The position numbers and the translations under genes were made by a program. Positions 54,983 through 63,874 of a DNA stretch of 64,000 bases are shown here, one piece after another; the first letter of the stretch is position 1; every line of letters starts with the position of its first letter. Below the pieces are notes generated by a model. The model was not told the origin of the DNA, did no database searches, and saw only the letters and a program-made list of their open reading frames with translations. This stretch comes from Fibrobacterota bacterium (lineage in GTDB: Bacteria; Fibrobacterota; Chitinivibrionia; Chitinivibrionales; Chitinispirillaceae): assembly GCA_023412475.1 (NCBI GenBank), contig JAEYNR010000009.1, forward strand, positions 24,465 to 88,464, in the 5' to 3' direction.

Positions 54983-55090
54983 GCATTGGTGGTACACACT
55001 GCATTCCGCATCGGTGTACGGCATTCAGTGGCACACATGTAGCATTTGTATCGGAGCACTTCATTTGTGGCATTTCCGGCCGGTGATTGG
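54983..55090. repeat. Degenerate ~20-bp tandem repeats starting GCATT
   Basis: GCATT occurs at 54983, 55001, 55021 and 55042, and CATT at 55062 and 55071. Odd copies read GCATT..GTGG..CACAC-like and even copies GCATT....TCGG.G.AC-like, so the true unit may be ~40 bp present 2.5 times. It fills the gap before the regulator gene's 3' end. The rest of 54757-55121 is featureless. Confidence 0.4.
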
Positions 55091-55121
55091 CATTGGATCA
55101 ATGCTATTGGCTTTAATTAAA

Positions 55122-56867
55122 TCATTCCACTTCGGCCAGTACCTCAGAATGATTATTGAGAAAATTATACAGTGTAGCTCTTCCCACCTTCAGAATTCTG
55201 GCTGCTTTTGCCTTGTTGCCGCCAGCCTTGGTTAAAGCACTTTCCACCATCTCAGCAGTAAGTTTCGGTTTACGCCCGACTTTTCCTCCCCCATTACCTA
55301 TCAGAGAAACACTTGTGGTACTCAGAATTTCCGGTGGAAAATGCTCGGGCATAACAGTATTTCCCCGACATTTAATCATGGCAAACTGAATTACATTCTG
55401 CAACTGACGAACATTACCAGGCCAGGAATAGTTAATCAGAACAGAGATTGCATCCTCAGAGAATGCCATATCTTTTCGGGAAAGTTTTCCTGCAGTCCGG
55501 GCCAGAAAATGACGAGCCAGTAAAACTATATCATTACGCCGTTCTCTAAGAGGAGGAATCTCTATAGGGACCACTGCCAAACGATAATAAAGATCTTCTC
55601 TGAATTCACCGCGGGCAACCATTTCCCTGAGATTGCGGTTTGTAGCACAGAGAATTCTCACATCAACCACCTTATGAGTCTCGCTTCCTACCGGTTCTAC
55701 TATACCCTCCTGAAGAACCCTGAGAAGCTTTACCTGCATTCTTGGAGTGAGCTCTGCTATTTCATCAAGAAATAACGTTCCTTTATCAGCCAGTTCGAAT
55801 CGTCCCTTTTTGTCCTTGATTGCACCGGTAAACGCTCCCTTTACATGCCCGAACAACTCACTCTCCAGAGTTCCCTCAGGCAATGCCCCGCAATTAACAG
55901 CCAGGAAAATATTGTCTCTTCGTTCACTCTCTTTATGAATAGCAGCAGCCACCAGTTCTTTGCCTGTTCCACTCTCCCCCGTAATCACTACCGGAAAATC
56001 ACTTATAGCCAGATCACGAATCATCTGAAAAATGCTTTGCATCGAATAATCCTGGCCGATAATTCCTTCAAAGGACTCCGCTTCTCCAAGCTGCATCTCC
56101 AGCTCCCTAAGCCTGGTGGAGTCGGAGATTACTGCAATTGCTCCTATGGTTTGTCCATTCTCATCCTTTAGTGGAAACCGGTTAATATCGAGCTCTTTGC
56201 GTTTACCCTGTCCACCGGTGAAAACTGTGGGAAAACTACTCCTGTTTACTTCGGCAGCAACTGTACAGTTGTTAAAGATGCACTGATCACCGCAGACATG
56301 AGGGCTGAAGATTTCATGGCAATCCTTGCCTATTATCTTTGTACGGGCTACACCTGTAATCTGCTCTGCGCCGCTATTAAACAGAAATATCTTTCGGTTC
56401 ATGTCGTGGGCAATGATTCCCTCCTGAAGGCTGTCAAGAACATTTCCCAAATAGGATCTTTGCCTCTGAAATGCGTTAAGAAATCCGTGCTCGAAGAGGG
56501 ATCGTAAGAGAATTTTTAATTCATTGGAGAGCTGTTGCCATTGAGACAATTCTCCGCTTTGTGGTTCACTGATTTTCCAGTAGATAACAGGAGGAATCTC
56601 CTGAAAAAGCGGACACTGTTCTGAAGTTAATGATCCCAGCACAATTACCAGATCAAAGCTCTGCCCGGAGATTGACTCAAAGGTTAACCGATCAAATGCA
56701 GGTATCTGCATTCTATCAAGAGCAACCCTGGTCATCTCGGACATTGCCTCACTGTAAAGCCCAGCACTTGTTATTTCCACAAATTCATTTGAATAGTCCT
56801 GGGCAAAATATGCTGCTACGGCTGACAAGCTGTGATTGGGGGCCAGAAAAAGAAGTTTATATCTCAT
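55122..56867 (-). CDS. Sigma-54 activator with N-terminal LMW-phosphatase/ArsC-like domain and PAS
   Basis: 581 residues from the ATG at 56867; the frame is open 126 bp further, but that stretch is repeat DNA. Residues 1-127 resemble the low-molecular-weight phosphatase/arsenate reductase fold (YKLLFLAPNHSLSAVAAYF, VEITSAGLY, FDLVIVLG, YWKISEP). The Cys-x5-Arg loop is lost (P/N/S/L in its place) and the catalytic Asp-Pro is Glu-Pro. About 139-255 is PAS with Cys192, Cys196, Cys201. The AAA+ domain has Walker A GESGTGKE at 297-304 and GAFTGA at 344-349. A Fis-type HTH closes the protein (NKAKAARILKVGRATLYNFL). The front domain probably senses a ligand. It can engage sigma-54. Confidence 0.9.
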   Translation of the reverse strand: MRYKLLFLAPNHSLSAVAAYFAQDYSNEFVEITSAGLYSEAMSEMTRVALDRMQIPAFDRLTFESISGQSFDLVIVLGSLTSEQCPLFQEIPPVIYWKISEPQSGELSQWQQLSNELKILLRSLFEHGFLNAFQRQRSYLGNVLDSLQEGIIAHDMNRKIFLFNSGAEQITGVARTKIIGKDCHEIFSPHVCGDQCIFNNCTVAAEVNRSSFPTVFTGGQGKRKELDINRFPLKDENGQTIGAIAVISDSTRLRELEMQLGEAESFEGIIGQDYSMQSIFQMIRDLAISDFPVVITGESGTGKELVAAAIHKESERRDNIFLAVNCGALPEGTLESELFGHVKGAFTGAIKDKKGRFELADKGTLFLDEIAELTPRMQVKLLRVLQEGIVEPVGSETHKVVDVRILCATNRNLREMVARGEFREDLYYRLAVVPIEIPPLRERRNDIVLLARHFLARTAGKLSRKDMAFSEDAISVLINYSWPGNVRQLQNVIQFAMIKCRGNTVMPEHFPPEILSTTSVSLIGNGGGKVGRKPKLTAEMVESALTKAGGNKAKAARILKVGRATLYNFLNNHSEVLAEVE

Positions 56868-56929
56868 AATATTAACTGGATATCGGTATCCCTTTGGGAG
56901 ATGAATGTTTGGTATAAAAATAATTAGGA

Positions 56930-57052
56930 AATTCGAAGCACGAAATTCGAAAACAAAAACAAGAACAAGAGTCAAGTCAGGAAGTAGGAACAAAAACTAC
57001 ACAGATAAACTTTAGCTACCTTGAAACTCATTATTCTTGTTTAGAATTAACA
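56930..57052 (-). repeat. Dispersed repeat copy H with its AATTCG flank
   Basis: On the minus strand the core reads TTCTAAACAAGAATAATGAG then TTTCAAGGTAGCTAAAG (57009-57052). It is followed by a pyrimidine-rich stretch and TTTTCGAATTTCGTGCTTCG, the same order as copy B at 12919-13022. It lies between the regulator and ptsI genes. Confidence 0.6.
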
Positions 57053-57087
57053 GTTCATAGTCTTTATCCGATTATTACAATTTTTTC

Positions 57088-58743
57088 TCAAACCATAACT
57101 CCGGCATACCGTGCCATCTCATTTCTGACACGTGGAATAAGCCGGGGAGTTATGCTCAAAGAGTGAATTCCAGAGTCCAGAAGATGAGTCGGCATCCCTT
57201 CTCTTCCTGCCATTTCACCACAAATCGATAGTGGTTTGTCATGTTTACGGGCAATTTTACTTAGAGATGAAAGCATCTCCCAGAGCACCGGATGCTCAGG
57301 ATCATAATCCTGAGAGACCAGTTCATTTGTTCTGTCTATTGCAAAAAGATACTGGATAAGATCGTTTGATCCTATACTTCCGAAATCGACCAGTTCATAG
57401 ATCTTTGAAGCCTGAAGGAATGCGCTTGGCACTTCAAACATAGCTCCAAACTCAATATTGTTTCTTTCACACTGCACATCTTTCAAAGCAGATTCTGCAG
57501 CATCAAGCAATTCTTTCATCTGAGTTACATCGATGACCATAGGAAAGAGAATTTTGAGTTTTTTTAAGCAACTCACCTTTCCCAGAGCACGCATCTGTGC
57601 CTGGAAAATATCAGGGTTTCCCAGAAGAAACCTCGAACCTCTCCATCCCAGATAGGGGTTAGCTTCCTGTTTTATTCTAAGAAACGGTAGAGGTTTGTCA
57701 CCGCCGGTATCGAGCATTCGAAAAGTGACCGGCTTTCCATGCATCATTTCTGTTACTTTCAGATAATAATCATACTGTTCCTGCTCGAAGACCAGCCTTC
57801 CGGCTTTGATAAACAAAATTTCTGTGCGAAACAGCCCAACTCCATCAGCACCAACCGCCCAGGCCTGTTTAACATCGTCGATAGTGCTGGCATTGGCCAG
57901 AACCTCCATACCTGCTGGTGATCCCAGCACACACACAGCTTCGGACTGAACCGGTTCTACCGGAGCAAGTGAAGAGATGGTTTCCGGCTTCGGATTATAG
58001 TAAACCTCTCCATCATCACCATTTACAAGCACAAAGTCGCTGCATTTCACGTAATCCATTATTCCGGGAATACCAGATACTGCGGGAATACCCAGAGAGC
58101 GGGCAATAATTGCCGCATGAGAAGTTATTCCGCCATGCTCAGTTACAAATCCCATTATCCTGTCCAGATCCATGTGCACTATCATATCCGAGGTCAATTC
58201 TTCGGCAACTATGATCCGGTTTTTTCCATGTTTACAATGCTCCTGTCCGTGACATACAAATCCGCTTCTTTCATCACCGAGTTTTCCCAGAAGCCTTCTC
58301 CGTATCTCTCCTATATCCGAAGCCCTTTCTCTGAGATATTGATTATCCAGAGATGCAAACTTCTCCTCATAGCTGCGCAATACATCCGAGATAGCCCACT
58401 CAACATTCTTTTTCTCTTCCCTTACCATTCCCCGTACCGAAGCAACCACCTTCGGATCGTTCATGATATGCTTTTGAGTAAGGAAAATCTCCGATTCTGC
58501 TTTACCGACTTTTTCGGTGACATCTGATGCGATCTTGTTGAGTTCGTGTGAGCACTGACTCAGAACATCTTCATAGCGCAAGAGTTCCTTATCAACTGCC
58601 TCTTTATTGGAAAGAGAGTATTGTGGGACAGCCTTATGACGTTCTGCAGAGTAAAGACAGATCTGCCCAGCCACTCTTCCTGAACTGATGGAGATACCCT
58701 TGAATTTAATCTGCTTTTTCTTGTCGTGATCAACTTGATTCAT
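57088..58743 (-). CDS. ptsI: Phosphoenolpyruvate-protein phosphotransferase (PTS enzyme I)
   Basis: 551 residues from the ATG at 58743, which overlaps the upstream gene's TGA (ATGA) and has AAGGG 9 bp away; an ATG 13 codons earlier is inside that gene. Active-site His209 is in GGITSHAAI. The PEP-binding barrel has GVGLFRTEILFI, MLDTGGDKPLP, NPYLGWRGSR and SIGSNDLIQYLFAIDR, and the SICGEMAG loop with the catalytic Cys. It passes phosphate from PEP to HPr. There is no ptsH or EII gene nearby, so a regulatory rather than sugar-uptake role is possible. Confidence 0.93.
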   Translation of the reverse strand: MNQVDHDKKKQIKFKGISISSGRVAGQICLYSAERHKAVPQYSLSNKEAVDKELLRYEDVLSQCSHELNKIASDVTEKVGKAESEIFLTQKHIMNDPKVVASVRGMVREEKKNVEWAISDVLRSYEEKFASLDNQYLRERASDIGEIRRRLLGKLGDERSGFVCHGQEHCKHGKNRIIVAEELTSDMIVHMDLDRIMGFVTEHGGITSHAAIIARSLGIPAVSGIPGIMDYVKCSDFVLVNGDDGEVYYNPKPETISSLAPVEPVQSEAVCVLGSPAGMEVLANASTIDDVKQAWAVGADGVGLFRTEILFIKAGRLVFEQEQYDYYLKVTEMMHGKPVTFRMLDTGGDKPLPFLRIKQEANPYLGWRGSRFLLGNPDIFQAQMRALGKVSCLKKLKILFPMVIDVTQMKELLDAAESALKDVQCERNNIEFGAMFEVPSAFLQASKIYELVDFGSIGSNDLIQYLFAIDRTNELVSQDYDPEHPVLWEMLSSLSKIARKHDKPLSICGEMAGREGMPTHLLDSGIHSLSITPRLIPRVRNEMARYAGVMV

Positions 58744-59531
58744 GCTGCAACCCTTCTGAAATCGATCATTCCCACTCTGCACAAAGAGAAATCAAACCTC
58801 ACAGGATCGCAAGGATCAATACGACTTAAAGCCATTGTTATCTGCTCGGCCATCTGCCAGTCAGCACTTTTGCGCTGAGTCAACCCCATTGCCGTGGCAA
58901 TACTGGCGATATGAGTATCAACGGGGATAATCAGTTTTGATGGAGAGATGTTTTTCCAGATCCCAAAGTCGATGGAATCATCTGGTCTTACCATCCATCT
59001 AAGATACATATTCATTCTTTTGCAGGCACTTCCGGATTCCGGTGATGGAAAAAGATACTCAAAACTCTTTTTTCTGATTCCAATAATTTTTTTTCCCAGC
59101 TCTTTAAAAAAGCGGGTAAAATGATTTAACGATTCTTTAGTAGAACTATTTCCGGATTCAGAAAAAAGATTTCCGATTGATCCGTACTCCTTCAAAATCA
59201 CAGAGACACACTCCATCAAAGCAGAAAGGTCGATATGGTCATTGAAACGGTGTTTAAACCCTTCAAATACTCTCTTTTTCTCTAAAAACTCGGTTTCTGT
59301 AATAAATTCGGCTATTTGCAAACCGGTTTTCTTAAAAACCCATTCGCAGCTACGAATTATGATCTCAGCTCTTCCGTAGGCAAGCGACGCTGCCACCAGC
59401 CCCGCAACCTCACGATCTTGTGGTGAACTGAATTTGTGGACACATTGAATCGGATCGGTACTCAAAAAGGCGGGTGTGTGAAATTTTTTATAAAAAATTT
59501 CCAGTTTTCTTTTCAACTCATCTGAAGACAT
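58740..59531 (-). CDS. TIGR02757 family protein (HhH-GPD-like, DUF2400)
   Basis: 263 residues. The family stretches DREVAGLVAASLAYGRAEIIIRS, YLRWMVRPDDSIDFGIW and KLIIPVDTHIASIATAMGLTQRKSADW are present; the last resembles the helix-hairpin-helix/Asp loop of DNA glycosylases. Function is untested in general; a role in DNA repair has been suggested from fold. It overlaps ptsI by 4 bp, so both are translated together. The start is ATG at 59531 with no strong site. Confidence 0.85.
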   Translation of the reverse strand: MSSDELKRKLEIFYKKFHTPAFLSTDPIQCVHKFSSPQDREVAGLVAASLAYGRAEIIIRSCEWVFKKTGLQIAEFITETEFLEKKRVFEGFKHRFNDHIDLSALMECVSVILKEYGSIGNLFSESGNSSTKESLNHFTRFFKELGKKIIGIRKKSFEYLFPSPESGSACKRMNMYLRWMVRPDDSIDFGIWKNISPSKLIIPVDTHIASIATAMGLTQRKSADWQMAEQITMALSRIDPCDPVRFDFSLCRVGMIDFRRVAA

Positions 59532-60061
59532 TTACATACCCGTACACACTCAGGAGATTAAATATAGACCTGTACCGCTGTTAGCTCAACATCCACTACT
59601 ACGTTTTAAACACAAATGTATTAAATCAGGATCAAATTATTTTTTTTCGATACAGCAAAATACTATTTATTCAATAATGATCCGAAGGCTTTTCTAAAAA
59701 TTTATAGACATATTTGAAGAAACTTAAGTTATTATCTTATAAACAATGATTTAAACTTTCAGGAGGAATTCCGGAAACGTTTTTTAATACAATAGTTGAA
59801 TTGTTCCGGAAACGGGACATTTAAAAAAACAGCCGGATTATTAAATGCAGTAAAGGATTTCCAGACATCACATGCAAAATTGACTATGCGATCGAACAAA
59901 CTTGCATTCAATTTCAATTTTTCTTTATTTGATTTTTTGAATACTCAAATTACTGAAATGATTATTATTTTAGCTTATAACAGTACATTGGAAAACCGAT
60001 TCAATAACCTTTTTGGCGGTTACAACTGTGGTCCTTTTTTAAACCCTTAGATAATAATTTT
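59532..60061. other. Gene-free stretch with an 11-bp direct repeat
   Basis: AT-rich gap. TTCCGGAAACG occurs at 59769-59779 and 59804-59814, a 35-bp period, each with the palindrome TTCCGGAA. An 84-codon frame at 59796-60050 has no ribosome site and no recognisable sequence and is not called. The gap contains the promoter region of the gene at 60062 and of the minus-strand gene ending at 59531. Confidence 0.4.
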
Positions 60062-61750
60062 ATGAAAAAATATCTGCGGCTTTTCATTCTTCCAGTCCTC
60101 TTCAGTTCAGGTTTACTATATGCTGGCTCTTCGGCTAAAGAAAAAGAGAAATACCTCAGCCAGTCTTATGTTGACTCCTCGATCGGAAAAGCTTTTTATC
60201 TTCTCACCGAAGCGACCAATATGGCAGGAGTCGGATTCCGGCAAAAAGAAGCAATCGATGAAGCCCGCAGGATTGCCCAGAGTTTAAAACACCTGGCCAA
60301 GGGGGATCCCAATGAACGTTATGTACTTTGGAAAGCAAGTGAACTGGAAGCACAGCTATATCTGGAAGAAAAAGATCTGGTACTGCAGCAGCTCAGTAAG
60401 GGAAAAATTTCGGTAAATCAGCTCATATCCCGTTACAATCTGGAGGTAGGCAGAGTAAGACCGGATTTTGCCTCTCTTAAACGGCTTCACATGCAGATAA
60501 GCCAACTGGATAATACAAAAGCCAATGAGATGGCCAGCTCCTACAACAAACGTCATCGTGCGATTTCCAGAGAACTTCTGTTCAGCCTTGAGAAAGCGAT
60601 CATGTCCGGTGATCTGAAAAAAGCCCGTGAAGAGCTGGGATATTGCCTTAGAAATAAAACTTACCTGGGGATAAGCGACTACAAATACAATCAACTTGAG
60701 AAGAAAGTGGAAGGGCTTACCTTGGCGGTTGAAAGAAAACCATCAATCGAAAAAGATCTTACCGGCGCAAGAGACGACTTGAGAAAAAACCGCCTGCAAA
60801 CGGCCCGGGATAAAATAGCCTCTGCAAAGCACTATTTTTCTGGAATCAAGACGTATCTTCCTCAAAATGAATCTGCCAGTATCTCCTCCAGCATAGACCT
60901 CACCTCCAGACTTCTCAGCTCAAAAGAGGATTCTTTGGTACAGATCAATCTTGGCATTCTTAAAACCAAAGGAGTGCAGGCCGCCAACGATTATCTGAAA
61001 AACACATTACGACCCTCAGGTGTAAGCCGCGACAAGGCCGCTTATGTAGATAATGCAATCCTTAGCATCTCTTCTCCTGATACCAGCAAAATAAGCCGGG
61101 AAATCGGCAAGATGGCGGCCAGTGATGATTATGAGAATAACGGCAACTCTTCGGCTCTAACCGACCTTCTGGCTTCAGCCAAAAGAAAAGCCCAGCAGAA
61201 AATGGACAGTATACAGGCAATAGAGAATGCACGGCTTAGGGAACTTCAGATCGAAAATGCCAGGCAGGACAGTATACTGATGATCGCCCAGGCAGCTTTA
61301 CGTAAGAATCAGGACAGTGCTACCAGTCTCTCCATTCACCTTTACACGCTTCTGGAAAATGACAAAGCCGATCAGGCAAAGAAACTTTTCAACCGAAGCC
61401 GGCCGTTTCTTTCTAAATACATGTGGCAGGACGGCTTCGATATTCTGGAGTCCACCCTGAATCAGTTTGACGCCTCACCTGTGGAAAAGGTTGTCACCGT
61501 ATCTTATGTGTCTTCTGCACCATCGCAGAAGACACAATATTCACAAGAGCAGGTATTTGAAGCCAATCAGCAGAAAGCACAGCAGGAGATCATAAAGCTT
61601 TACACCATGCTGGAAAACAATCAGATCACTGAAGCCTACAACCATTTCAGCAAGATCCGTTCTCCATTGCAGCGTTATTTAGAAAAAGAGGTCTTTAATA
61701 TGCTGGAGCTTACTTTAACTGAGGCCTACAAGACGTCATCTTCCTGGTGA
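60062..61750 (+). CDS. Exported helical/coiled-coil protein of unknown function
   Basis: 562 residues. A signal peptide, YLRLFILPVLFSSGLLYAG, ends near residue 21. The remainder is helical. A central segment at about 370-420 (AKRKAQQKMDSIQAIENARLRELQIENARQDS) is a coiled coil. Two homologous ~60-residue motifs, HLYTLLENDKADQAKKLFNRSRPFLSKYMW and KLYTMLENNQITEAYNHFSKIRSPLQRYL, lie at about 435 and 525, suggesting a TPR-like repeat. No family is recognised. It is probably a periplasmic scaffolding protein. There is no close neighbour on either side. Confidence 0.75.
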   Translation: MKKYLRLFILPVLFSSGLLYAGSSAKEKEKYLSQSYVDSSIGKAFYLLTEATNMAGVGFRQKEAIDEARRIAQSLKHLAKGDPNERYVLWKASELEAQLYLEEKDLVLQQLSKGKISVNQLISRYNLEVGRVRPDFASLKRLHMQISQLDNTKANEMASSYNKRHRAISRELLFSLEKAIMSGDLKKAREELGYCLRNKTYLGISDYKYNQLEKKVEGLTLAVERKPSIEKDLTGARDDLRKNRLQTARDKIASAKHYFSGIKTYLPQNESASISSSIDLTSRLLSSKEDSLVQINLGILKTKGVQAANDYLKNTLRPSGVSRDKAAYVDNAILSISSPDTSKISREIGKMAASDDYENNGNSSALTDLLASAKRKAQQKMDSIQAIENARLRELQIENARQDSILMIAQAALRKNQDSATSLSIHLYTLLENDKADQAKKLFNRSRPFLSKYMWQDGFDILESTLNQFDASPVEKVVTVSYVSSAPSQKTQYSQEQVFEANQQKAQQEIIKLYTMLENNQITEAYNHFSKIRSPLQRYLEKEVFNMLELTLTEAYKTSSSW

Positions 61751-62033
61751 AAAGAAGAGTTGAGGTGTTCAGATTGTAGGAACCACTTGAAACCTATAAA
61801 AATGATTTATTACTGGTTCTTATAGATGCGCTTTTTTTAAGCGGCTATTAGTAAATTTCTGACACTTTTAAAAGTGTTGTTTTTTAAACGGGTTAAATAC
61901 CAACCACTCCTAAGGTCTGCAAGTACTTTTCTGCTCCCGATTTGTGCATGGAAAGAAAACCATGAAGACCGATCAATAATGAAAACATCATGGAATAATA
62001 TCTATCTATAAGAAAATTCCAAATCACAAAAGC

Positions 62034-62075
62034 CTAAATTCTAAACAGGGATAAGAGGTTCCAAGGTAGCTAAAG
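62034..62075 (+). repeat. Dispersed repeat copy F
   Basis: TAAATTCTAAACAGGGATAAG then AGGTTCCAAGGTAGCTAAAG, preceded by AAGAAAATTCCAAATCAC. The right flank CTCAATTTGAACTAGTTTG resembles copy E's TTCAATTTGGATTTGTTTG. The rest of 61751-62236 shows nothing. Confidence 0.6.
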
Positions 62076-62236
62076 CATCTCAATTTGAACTAGTTTGTCA
62101 TTTCCTGTTTTGTATATAACTTTATAAAAGCAAATAACATATTTGCTGCTAAACTATCTGAACAAAATAATGACTGAATACAACAGAATATTAGTGTCGA
62201 TTATATATAAGTTGTGGTGATCCCAGGAGGATTAAA

Positions 62237-63550
62237 ATGAAATGGCCATCAAACTGTTTGATAATCGTATTATGCATTGTATTTGCTGTCATGGCTGATA
62301 TTTCAGTTTCCGGCCTTGTAAAAAAAAACGATGAAATTACCGGAATCGCCGGGGTTAAGGTCAGTTTTTCCAAACAAGGTCAACTCTTCGCGATTACCGA
62401 TACCAACGGATTTTTTAAAATTGAAAAAACCGGTCTCAGATCACATCTTCAAAAAGAAAACAGCATTAAATTAAGCATTAAAGACAGAGCTCTGCACATT
62501 TCCCCCATTGGCCTTAAACAGAACTGTAAAATCGGGATCTATTCAGTTGCCGGAAAATTTCTTCTACACAAATCATTGTCTCAAATCAAGTCACAGGATC
62601 ACTCTTTCACTCTCCCTCATCTGAGTTCAGGAATTTATCTGATCCGCCTGACGATAGGCAGCACAGATCTCACATATACTTTTACATGCATGGGTAATCG
62701 GCTCTTTTTATCAAACCACAATCAAAACACCGTGGCCATTGCGGCAAATATCTCTGTATCAAAAAGAGTCGCTGCGAAAGATACTCTGATAGTTGAAAAA
62801 TCCGGATATGCTACAAAAAAGGTTCCGCTTACCAGCTACACCCAGGAGAATATCACCATAATACTCGATTCAATTGCAGATCCGGCAGCAAAAAAAGGCC
62901 TTACAGTCTATTTTATTCGTCATGCAGAAACCGTAGCAAATGCATCAGGGCAACATGGCGGTAGTGGTCCCATTGAAGATCATGACACACTGACTGAACT
63001 GGGAGACAAACAGGTCGAAGATTTAAAGAATTACCTGATTAAAGAGAAGATCAGTCCGGATCTGGTTGCAGTCAGCCCATCTCTTAGAACGCAGAAGACA
63101 ATTGAACCTTTCCTTAAAGCCCTGAACATTAATGCCGAGATATGGGTAGAGCTCAATGAGTGCTGTGGTGACGAGCCTTCCGGTGAACCACTACCCACAG
63201 AACGCCCCGATCCAAGGTGGAAAATTAAAGTCTTACCGATGGCAGAAAGCTTTATCATTACAAGTGAAAGTGACAAATATTACTGGTGGCCCCAATCTTT
63301 TGAAGAGGGGGTTTTCATGGTGATGACTGCAAGAGACAGGCTACTTGACATATTTAACCAGAGTGGAAAAACAGTCATAATTATCGGGCACGCAGTTAAT
63401 GGGGGCATTTTTTTGGGACTCATGCGTGGCTACAACATGATTGATACAAAGCCACAAAGACCGGTGTATCTGATGAATGCGATGGTTAATAAATTATCTC
63501 AGGACAGCCTTTCAGGAGATTTCACTTTGCAACAGAATCTCAATCCCTAA
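62237..63550 (+). CDS. Exported protein with internal sorting-like module and histidine phosphatase domain
   Basis: 437 residues. The start ATG has AGGAGG 6 bp upstream. Signal peptide 1-20; about 21-85 carboxypeptidase-regulatory-like beta sandwich (SGLVKKNDEITGIAGVKVSFS); about 86-150 resembles a Por-type tail module (KIGIYSVAGKFLLHKSL, LSSGIYLIRLTIG) but is internal; another beta segment to ~212; about 222-437 a histidine phosphatase with RHA at 228-230 (FIRHAETVAN), SPSLRTQKT at 280-288 and His385 (IIGHAVNGG). Such domains act on phosphate esters. The exported location suggests a phytase- or sugar-phosphatase-like role, unproven. The next gene region begins after a repeat copy. Confidence 0.85.
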   Translation: MKWPSNCLIIVLCIVFAVMADISVSGLVKKNDEITGIAGVKVSFSKQGQLFAITDTNGFFKIEKTGLRSHLQKENSIKLSIKDRALHISPIGLKQNCKIGIYSVAGKFLLHKSLSQIKSQDHSFTLPHLSSGIYLIRLTIGSTDLTYTFTCMGNRLFLSNHNQNTVAIAANISVSKRVAAKDTLIVEKSGYATKKVPLTSYTQENITIILDSIADPAAKKGLTVYFIRHAETVANASGQHGGSGPIEDHDTLTELGDKQVEDLKNYLIKEKISPDLVAVSPSLRTQKTIEPFLKALNINAEIWVELNECCGDEPSGEPLPTERPDPRWKIKVLPMAESFIITSESDKYYWWPQSFEEGVFMVMTARDRLLDIFNQSGKTVIIIGHAVNGGIFLGLMRGYNMIDTKPQRPVYLMNAMVNKLSQDSLSGDFTLQQNLNP

Positions 63551-63551
63551 A

Positions 63552-63586
63552 TTTTAGTTACTTGAAACACTCTTATCTTTTGTTGG
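63552..63586 (-). repeat. Dispersed repeat copy G, directly after a stop codon
   Basis: On the minus strand: AACAAAAGATAAGAG then TGTTTCAAGTAACTAAAA. The repeat begins 2 bp after the stop codon at 63550, as if inserted at the very end of the gene. Confidence 0.6.
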
Positions 63587-63653
63587 TAAAATTGATTTTG
63601 TAATTTGTTTCAATTCAATAGTTTCCAGTATTTTTAATAAAAGAATACTGTAG

Positions 63654-63840
63654 ATAATTGTAGTATTAAAAGTCGACCTGCAGTGGAGTGACATGTCATC
63701 TTTTGATTTATTAGAGCACCTGTTATCATCAGATGAAATAGATAATTTAATCGTTATTGGTTTATACAGAGAAAATGAAGTATTGGATGGACACCCGCTA
63801 TTGACCATGTTGGAAAAGGTGGAAAAAAACACTGGCAATC
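63654..63840 (+). pseudogene. Remnant of an AAA-type ATPase (signalling ATPase/histidine kinase type)
   Basis: About 62 codons without a start: IIVVLKVDLQWSDMSSFDLLEHLL then IDNLIVIGLYRENEVLDGHPLLTMLEK. This matches the Walker B region (normally DDLQWAD) and following segment of AAA_16-type ATPases in multi-sensor kinases and STAND regulators. One of the two usual Walker B acids is replaced (KVD). A stop (TAG at 63651) precedes it, and homology stops where a transposase begins, so it is a fragment. Confidence 0.65.
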
Positions 63841-63874
63841 CTGACTTTTTGTATAAGCATAAACTTGAGCCTGA

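Noticed and set aside
56868..56993. 42-residue N-terminal extension of the sigma-54 regulator
   Set aside because: The DNA is part of the dispersed repeat (AAATTCGAAGCACGAAATTCG-like words), and the domain homology begins at the ATG ending at 56867.
59796..60050. 84-residue protein upstream of the exported coiled-coil gene
   Set aside because: It has no ribosome site, a biased AT-driven composition, and contains the second TTCCGGAAACG repeat at its start.
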